64,000 nucleotides of DNA from the NCBI GenBank assembly GCA_910577475.1, contig CAJTLJ010000004.1, positions 44,672 to 108,671 on the forward strand. Direction: 5' to 3'. The translations under genes were made by a program, and so were the position numbers. The notes beneath the pieces are model-generated. The model searched no databases, was not told the origin of the DNA, and saw only the letters and a list, made by a program, of their open reading frames with translations. How positions within the stretch are numbered: the stretch's first letter is position 1; the number at the start of each line of letters is the position of its first letter. Source of the DNA: an uncultured Alistipes sp. GTDB lineage: Bacteria; Bacteroidota; Bacteroidia; Bacteroidales; Rikenellaceae. This document shows positions 62,164 to 64,000 of the stretch, in pieces.

Positions 62164-62709
62164 TTACCGCACTTCGCGGATGATCTCGCCGCCGTGCTTG
62201 ATCGCCTCCTCGTTGGCCGGGAGCATCTTCCAGGCCCGTTCGGGCAGCGACTTCTTGAGTCCCACCATCACGTTCTCCATCTCCACGACGGGGCGCACCT
62301 TCAGGTAACCGCCCAGGATCATCGTATTGAAGAGCTTGGCCTGCCCCATGCGGGCGCACTCGGCCGTGGCGTCGATGGTGTAGATCGAAATGTCGGTACG
62401 GGTGGGGTGGTGCGTGATGCCGTTCGTGTCGTAGATCAACACGCCGCCCGGCTTCACCATCGCCTCGAACTTGTCCATCGACTGCTGGTTCAGAATGATG
62501 GCCGTATCGAACTCGTGCGCAATGGGCGACGAGATCCGCTTGTCGCTCAAAATGACCGTCACGTTGGCCGTACCGCCGCGCATCTCGGGTCCGTAGGAGG
62601 GCATCCACGTCACCTCGTAGTCCTGCATCACGCCCGAATAGGCGAGAATCTTACCCATCGAGAGGACACCCTGTCCTCCGAATCCGGCAATAATCAAAGT
62701 CTCTTTCAT
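62164..62709 (-). CDS. 2-oxoacid:ferredoxin oxidoreductase gamma subunit
   Basis: Protein of 181 aa from ATG 62709 (MKETLIIAGFGGQGVLSMGKIL). The longer frame to 62904 is a shadow of the beta gene. It has the POR gamma fold with GFGGQGV at the N-terminus and MPSYGPEMRGGTANVTVILSD. With alpha and beta subunits it oxidatively decarboxylates a 2-oxoacid to acyl-CoA, reducing ferredoxin. The order alpha-beta-gamma with short gaps resembles Kor/Vor-type clusters; 2-oxoglutarate versus branched-chain oxoacids is undecided. Confidence 0.92.
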   Translation of the reverse strand: MKETLIIAGFGGQGVLSMGKILAYSGVMQDYEVTWMPSYGPEMRGGTANVTVILSDKRISSPIAHEFDTAIILNQQSMDKFEAMVKPGGVLIYDTNGITHHPTRTDISIYTIDATAECARMGQAKLFNTMILGGYLKVRPVVEMENVMVGLKKSLPERAWKMLPANEEAIKHGGEIIREVR

Positions 62710-62720
62710 GGTTCTCCTCC

Positions 62721-63485
62721 TTACTTGGTTTCGTTTTTGATGTCTCCCAGCGGGTAGAAGGGCAGCATGTTCTCCTCCAGCCACTTGTTCGCCGCCACGG
62801 GCGACATTTTCCAGCCGCTGTTGCAGGTCGACACGACCTCTACGAGCGAGAAGCCCTTGCCGGCCATCGAATTCTCGAAGGCCTGACGGATGGCCCGCTT
62901 GCACTTGCGCACGTTGGCGGGCGTGTGGACGCTCTGTCGGGTGATGTAGGTGGCGCCGTCGAGGTGCGCCATCATCTCGGCGATCTTGTAGGGATAGCCG
63001 TTCAGACGCGGGTCGCGGCCGTAGGGGGTCGTGGCGGTCTTCATGCCCAGCAGGGTCGTGGGCGCCATCTGGCCGCCCGTCATGCCGTAGATCGCATTGT
63101 TGATGTAGATGGCTACGACGTTTTCGCCGCGCGCGGCCGCATGGATGGACTCCGCCGTACCGATGGCCGACAGGTCGCCGTCGCCCTGATAGGTGAAGAC
63201 CAGATTCTCGGGGTGCAGACGCTTCACGGCCGATGCGATGGCCAGAGCACGGCCATGGGCCGCTTCGATCCAGTCGATATCGATGTAATTATAGGCGAAT
63301 ACGGCGCAGCCCACGGGCGAAACGCCCACGGTGCGCTCTTCGAGCCCCATCTCCGCAATCACCTCGGCCACCAGATTGTGCACCGTGCCGTGGCTGCAAC
63401 CCGGACAATAGTGCATCACGTTATCGGTCAGGAGTTTCGGTCTGCCGTAGACCCGGTTTTCCTGTTTGATTTCAACTTCCGCCAT
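62721..63485 (-). CDS. 2-oxoacid:ferredoxin oxidoreductase beta subunit (TPP-binding)
   Basis: Protein of 254 aa. It starts MAEVEIKQENRVYGRPKLLTD and has CPGCSHG near the N-terminus, then the TPP/Mg motif GDGDLSAIG...NNAIYGMTGGQ (about residues 101-139). It binds thiamine pyrophosphate, the product of the operon at 24-30 kb. It lies 4 bp after the alpha subunit and 11 bp before gamma. Confidence 0.94.
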   Translation of the reverse strand: MAEVEIKQENRVYGRPKLLTDNVMHYCPGCSHGTVHNLVAEVIAEMGLEERTVGVSPVGCAVFAYNYIDIDWIEAAHGRALAIASAVKRLHPENLVFTYQGDGDLSAIGTAESIHAAARGENVVAIYINNAIYGMTGGQMAPTTLLGMKTATTPYGRDPRLNGYPYKIAEMMAHLDGATYITRQSVHTPANVRKCKRAIRQAFENSMAGKGFSLVEVVSTCNSGWKMSPVAANKWLEENMLPFYPLGDIKNETK

Positions 63486-63489
63486 ACCT

Positions 63490-64000
63490 TTACTTTTTAA
63501 TCAATTTCTCTTTCAGTGCATTGAGTACCTCGTCGGGCGTAAACAGCATGCCGCCCTGACGGCCGTAGTGCTCCACGGGGGCCTTGCCGTCGACGGCCAG
63601 CCGCACGTCCTCGACCATCTGGCCGGCGTTGAGCTCGACGCTCAGGAAACCCTTCACGCCCCGGTCGGCCAGCGCACGAACCGCCTGCGTGGGGAACGGG
63701 TAGAGGGTGATGGGACGCAACAGACCGAGCTTGATCCCCTCGGCGCGGGCCATCTCGACCGTCGCCGAGCAGATGCGGGCCGACGAACCGAAAGCAACGA
63801 TCACGTAGTCGGCATCGGCGCACTCGATCTCCTCGTAGCGGGCCTCGTTCTCCTCCATCGCCTTGTATTTGGCCTGAAGACGGAGGTTGATCTTCTCCAT
63901 CGCTTCGGATTTCAGCTCCAGCGAGGTCACCACGTTGCGGGGACGGTCGGCCGGCTTTCCGCAGGCAGCCCACTCGCGGCACTCGGCGGCGATCTCCTCG
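63490..64000 (-). CDS. 2-oxoacid:ferredoxin oxidoreductase alpha subunit (5' end beyond window)
   Basis: The open frame runs off the right edge; about 170 C-terminal codons are visible. It contains the transketolase C-terminal-like region of POR alpha subunits: DADYVIVAFGSSARICSATVEMARAEG, GLLRPITLYPFP, FLSVELNAGQMVEDVRLAV and a final LNALKEKLIKK. The upstream codons (EEIAAECREWAACGKPADRP) continue without a start, so the true start lies outside. It leads the alpha-beta-gamma operon seen here, possibly behind a ferredoxin gene. Confidence 0.92.
   Translation of the reverse strand, partial: EEIAAECREWAACGKPADRPRNVVTSLELKSEAMEKINLRLQAKYKAMEENEARYEEIECADADYVIVAFGSSARICSATVEMARAEGIKLGLLRPITLYPFPTQAVRALADRGVKGFLSVELNAGQMVEDVRLAVDGKAPVEHYGRQGGMLFTPDEVLNALKEKLIKK

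Overview
The window comes from a GC-rich member of the Bacteroidales, and an Alistipes-like (Rikenellaceae) genome fits best. The main evidence is the Bacteroidota promoter signature: a -7 box TAnnTTTG, most often TATCTTTG, precedes most transcription units, sometimes with a TTG/TTTG -33 element about 20 bp upstream. Shine-Dalgarno sequences are weak. Other phylum-typical content includes an OMP_b-brl_3-type outer-membrane receptor, LytTR/LytS two-component genes, DUF4491 and DUF4890-like proteins, rubrerythrin, and a TPP-controlled thiamine operon. The genus is an inference; there is no rRNA in the window.

Layout. 1-4.6 kb: leftward ettA-hisS-S41 protease operon, cut by the window edge. 4.6-9.8 kb: CapA-like protein, rubrerythrin, DUF4491 protein, DcaP-like porin, and a membrane metallophosphoesterase served by a duplicated promoter element. 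9.9-14.9 kb: TolC-HlyD-two ABC-2 permeases, an export operon with no ATPase. 14.9-21.9 kb (leftward): mazG-gamma carbonic anhydrase-LytS kinase-LytTR regulator, a Spy/DUF4890-like periplasmic protein, and a TonB-receptor-like barrel. The kinase carries a domain resembling the RNA-binding domain of transcription terminator Rho, apparently outside the membrane. 22-24 kb: GH20 hexosaminidase. 24.1-30.6 kb: TPP riboswitch followed by thiS, a thiE/tenI paralogue, thiE, thiG, thiH, thiF, a methyltransferase, tenA and thiD. thiC is absent here. 30.7-38.7 kb: an unrecognised two-TM protein, pheT, tRNA-Gly(CCC), and lepA with a long-chain acyl-CoA ligase. 38.7-39.7 kb: an AT-richer patch with one lipoprotein. 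39.8-42.5 kb: UbiA-type prenyltransferase, EamA transporter, AraC regulator. 42.6-48.4 kb: complete RND tripartite pump. 48.5-51.7 kb: DEDDh exonuclease, metX, floA-nfeD. 51.8-55.6 kb: orphan 4-helix/HAMP sensor, trkH, double-SPOR protein. 55.7-60.4 kb: mtaB, metal ABC permease, LptF/G permease, fmt. 60.5-62.1 kb: DUF892 ferritin-like protein, then a long structured leader RNA ahead of a small secreted protein. 62.1-64 kb: 2-oxoacid:ferredoxin oxidoreductase gamma, beta and partial alpha subunits.

How it works together. Most of the window is core metabolism and envelope function. The thiamine operon makes the thiazole half, joins it to a pyrimidine that ThiD/TenA could salvage, and is feedback-controlled by TPP. 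TPP is itself the cofactor of the oxoacid oxidoreductase at the right edge. Two different multi-part efflux systems, one with a divergent AraC regulator, handle export. Units are commonly separated by long, near-perfect hairpins of 9-22 bp that act as terminators, several of them usable from both sides.
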